Shown here: piece after piece, positions 63,575-64,000 of the stretch
How positions within the stretch are numbered: the stretch's first letter is position 1
Layout: the number at the start of each line of letters is the position of its first letter
Assembly: GCF_017357405.1 (NCBI RefSeq)
Contig: NZ_CP071597.1
Span: 3,958,345 to 4,022,344 of the forward strand
Length of the DNA stretch: 64,000 nucleotides
Direction of reading: 5' to 3'
Source: Halomontanus rarus
GTDB taxonomy: Archaea; Halobacteriota; Halobacteria; Halobacteriales; Natrialbaceae
Program-made: the position numbers and the translations under genes
Notes under the pieces: generated by a model
Seen by the model: the letters and a program-made list of their open reading frames with translations, nothing else
The model's database searches: none
What the model was told of the DNA's origin: nothing

Positions 63575-63668
63575 CTACGACTGTCTTGCGCACCGGTACC
63601 TAAAGGGATTGCGTGACCGCGGTGAAAGTAGTAGAGAATCCGACCGCAACTCGAGTGCGACGTCGGAG

Positions 63669-63938
63669 TTACTCGTCGATCTCGAGGGAGTAGAGCCGCT
63701 TGCGAGCGTCCGAAAACGAGAACCGGGACTCGATGACGTTCTCCTCGTCGAGTCGGTTCAGGGCGTACCGAACCGTCCGGGCCGGAAGCAGGGTCTCCTC
63801 GGCGATCTCCTGTTGGGTCATCGTCTCGTTGTACTCGAGCACCTTGGCGACGAGTTTGGCACTCGGCGGAAGGTCCCGGACGTCGTCCCACGTTCCCCGC
63901 GATTTAGTCTCCTGACGCAGCGACTCTGATGCACTCAT
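63669..63938 (-). CDS. Winged-helix transcriptional regulator
   Basis: An 89-residue MarR-like winged helix: PPSAKLVAKVLEYNETMTQQ, then EIAEETLLPARTVRYALNRL as the recognition helix, then the wing VIESRFSFSDARKRLYSL. It has no ligand domain. A TATA-like aatattatt (about 63965-63973) precedes the ATG by about 30 bp. It lies 94 bp upstream of mre11 on the same strand. This family is widespread in haloarchaea; the target is unknown. Confidence 0.88.
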   Translation of the reverse strand: MSASESLRQETKSRGTWDDVRDLPPSAKLVAKVLEYNETMTQQEIAEETLLPARTVRYALNRLDEENVIESRFSFSDARKRLYSLEIDE

Positions 63939-64000
63939 CGTACACTGGCTTTCTGCATACGGGGTAATAATATTTGCTGTTTCATCGCATGCGTCACGGT

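Noticed and set aside
1..64000. CRISPR arrays, tRNA or rRNA genes
   Set aside because: No spaced direct repeats of 25-40 bp and no tRNA-like or rRNA-like sequence were noticed. A covariance-model search would be needed to be certain.

Overview
The window is haloarchaeal chromosomal DNA, most likely from a Natrialbales-type organism (inference). The support is high G+C, strongly acidic proteins, many universal-stress proteins, TATA elements about 27 nt from start codons (leaderless transcription), ATGA/GTGA gene overlaps, and many small protein families known only from Halobacteria. I saw no rRNA, tRNA, CRISPR array or intact insertion sequence.

Layout. 1-1630: end of an APC transporter and a UspA protein. 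1786-5441: sufC-sufB-sufD Fe-S assembly operon with a palindrome at its promoter. 5759-6566: Trm112 and a membrane protein. 6644-8796: DR2241-type Fe-S protein with a CbiX chelatase. 8948-15854: antiporter-Usp, DUF389, a small AT-rich gene, APC-Usp and Usp. 15982-22231: seven-gene cobalamin operon (cbiH2, cbiH1, ferredoxin, LAGLIDADG-like protein, CbiX-ferredoxin fusion, DUF3209, beta-propeller). 22479-25206: GH3 glycosidase and a membrane protein. 25271-26236: cbiG. 26563-27804: propeller lipoprotein. 27891-38839: Tad/type IV pilus-like secretion cluster. 39051-41253: cbiT-cbiL-cbiF. 41831-51078: cobN-cbiC-cbiE-cbiA, divergent from a ChlI-ChlD fusion. 51092-54794: Usp, phosphatase, a broken gene, DUF2299, a sugar-type oxidoreductase and a 50-residue membrane protein. 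55210-63938: DNA polymerase B, three small haloarchaeal genes, rad50-mre11 and a winged-helix regulator.

How it works together. The cobalamin genes cover most of corrin-ring synthesis: cobalt insertion (two CbiX forms, plus CobN with a ChlID motor), methylation at C20, C17, C11, C5 and C15 (CbiL, CbiH, CbiF, CbiE), decarboxylation (CbiT), ring opening (CbiG), methyl migration (CbiC) and a,c-amidation (CbiA). No CbiJ or CbiD is visible. Three of the cobalamin promoters share a TTGT-N6-ACAA palindrome, and weaker versions lie before cbiX and cbiG. This suggests one regulon that is now physically split by the pilus cluster and by the GH3 gene. The least explained parts are that operator, a LAGLIDADG-fold protein that has lost its catalytic acids, and the Tad-like cluster with several pilin-like proteins.
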